Shown: in pieces, positions 5,733-5,916 of the stretch
Layout of the letters: every line of letters starts with the position of its first letter
How positions within the stretch are numbered: the stretch's first letter is position 1
Assembly (NCBI GenBank): GCA_001829505.1
Contig: MIBK01000097.1
Span: 1 to 5,916 of the forward strand
Source: Spirochaetes bacterium RBG_16_67_19
GTDB lineage: Bacteria > Spirochaetota > Spirochaetia > SZUA-6 > DRHE01
DNA: 5,916 nt
Direction: 5' to 3'
Program-made: the position numbers and the translations under genes
Notes under the pieces: generated by a model
What the model was told of the DNA's origin: nothing
The model's database searches: none
Seen by the model: only the letters and a program-made list of their open reading frames with translations

Positions 5733-5916
5733 GCAGCAACCTCACATTCTCTACCGTGGCGAAGCGCCGGATGATCCGCTCCCACACCGCCGCTTCATCC
5801 GGGGCGGAGGACCCGGCCGCCGGCCTCGCGAACGAGCGGCAAATCCCGTCAAAGGTCGCGGCGAACCGCTCCAGCCCGAAGCGCTGCTGGAGGCGCCCGG
5901 CCAGCTCCCGGCTGGC
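5722..5916 (-). CDS. C-terminal end of a gene cut by the window edge, probable glycosyltransferase
   Basis: On the minus strand a frame is open from the window edge (5916) to a TGA ending at 5722, giving 64 residues. It begins ASRELAGRLQQRFGLERFAA and continues with a helix containing TFDGICRSF. The pattern of a short helix, an RF turn and an amphipathic helix is what commonly ends GT4/GT-B glycosyltransferases after the EX7E domain. A mixed tail of about 35 residues follows, with an Ala/Pro/Gly linker and a final helix. The stop overlaps the next gene's start by 11 bases, which supports real coding and co-translation. The start and all catalytic parts lie outside the window. Coding is likely; the glycosyltransferase label is inferred from the tail and from the neighbour. 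Confidence 0.65.
   Translation of the reverse strand, partial: ASRELAGRLQQRFGLERFAATFDGICRSFARPAAGSSAPDEAAVWERIIRRFATVENVRLLHGD
5740..5743 (-). promoter_or_regulatory. Ribosome binding site for the glycosyltransferase
   Basis: GAGG on the minus strand sits seven bases before the ATG at 5732 and within the coding end of the upstream partial gene. It supports this start and translational coupling across the 11-base overlap. Confidence 0.55.

Noticed and set aside
4515..5774. Plus-strand 419-codon open frame opposite the glycosyltransferase
   Set aside because: It is Gln/Val/His/Leu-rich shadow sequence, while the minus-strand frame has clear GT4 motifs including EX7E.

Overview
This is a high-GC bacterial segment; coding third positions are overwhelmingly G or C. 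It is packed with short-spaced or overlapping genes and carries central-metabolism and cofactor genes. No taxonomic marker is present. The rpiA and panB proteins are ordinary bacterial versions, so I do not assign a phylum. I see no mobile element, RNA gene, CRISPR array or tandem repeat.

Region 1 (about 19-3690, + strand) is a tight four-gene run. It starts with rpiA (ribose-5-phosphate isomerase A, 58-771). Next is panB (ketopantoate hydroxymethyltransferase, 803-1666). An unrecognised 435-residue protein (1663-2970) overlaps panB by ATGA. Last is a short-chain dehydrogenase/reductase (2974-3690) starting three bases after the previous stop. The spacing implies co-transcription and, for the last three genes, probably translational coupling. 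rpiA acts in the pentose phosphate pathway, and panB commits 2-ketoisovalerate to pantothenate and CoA. The unknown protein has an alternating strand/helix pattern that looks like a (beta/alpha) barrel, with a Glu-His-His cluster. The SDR lacks two glycines of the classical cofactor loop and instead carries AGGW-x-GG and WTS motifs resembling quinonoid dihydropteridine reductase. The panB-unknown-SDR trio is the part of the window most likely to hold undescribed biochemistry.

Region 2 (3691-4361, + strand) has an 86-base spacer, less GC-rich near its end, with a plausible promoter and a strong Shine-Dalgarno. It leads into a single gene for a six-helix membrane protein that looks like the uncharacterised DUF981 family.

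Region 3 (4407-5916, - strand) converges on region 2 across a 45-base gap. It holds a complete GT4-type retaining glycosyltransferase (4407-5732). Upstream of it, overlapping by 11 bases, is the C-terminal end of another gene (5722-5916) cut by the window edge, which looks like the tail of a second glycosyltransferase. Together they suggest a glycoside or polysaccharide operon entering from the right. The sugar product cannot be read from this sequence.

No gene-free stretch exceeds about 90 bases. All functional calls rest on reading motifs by eye; no database search or structure prediction was run.
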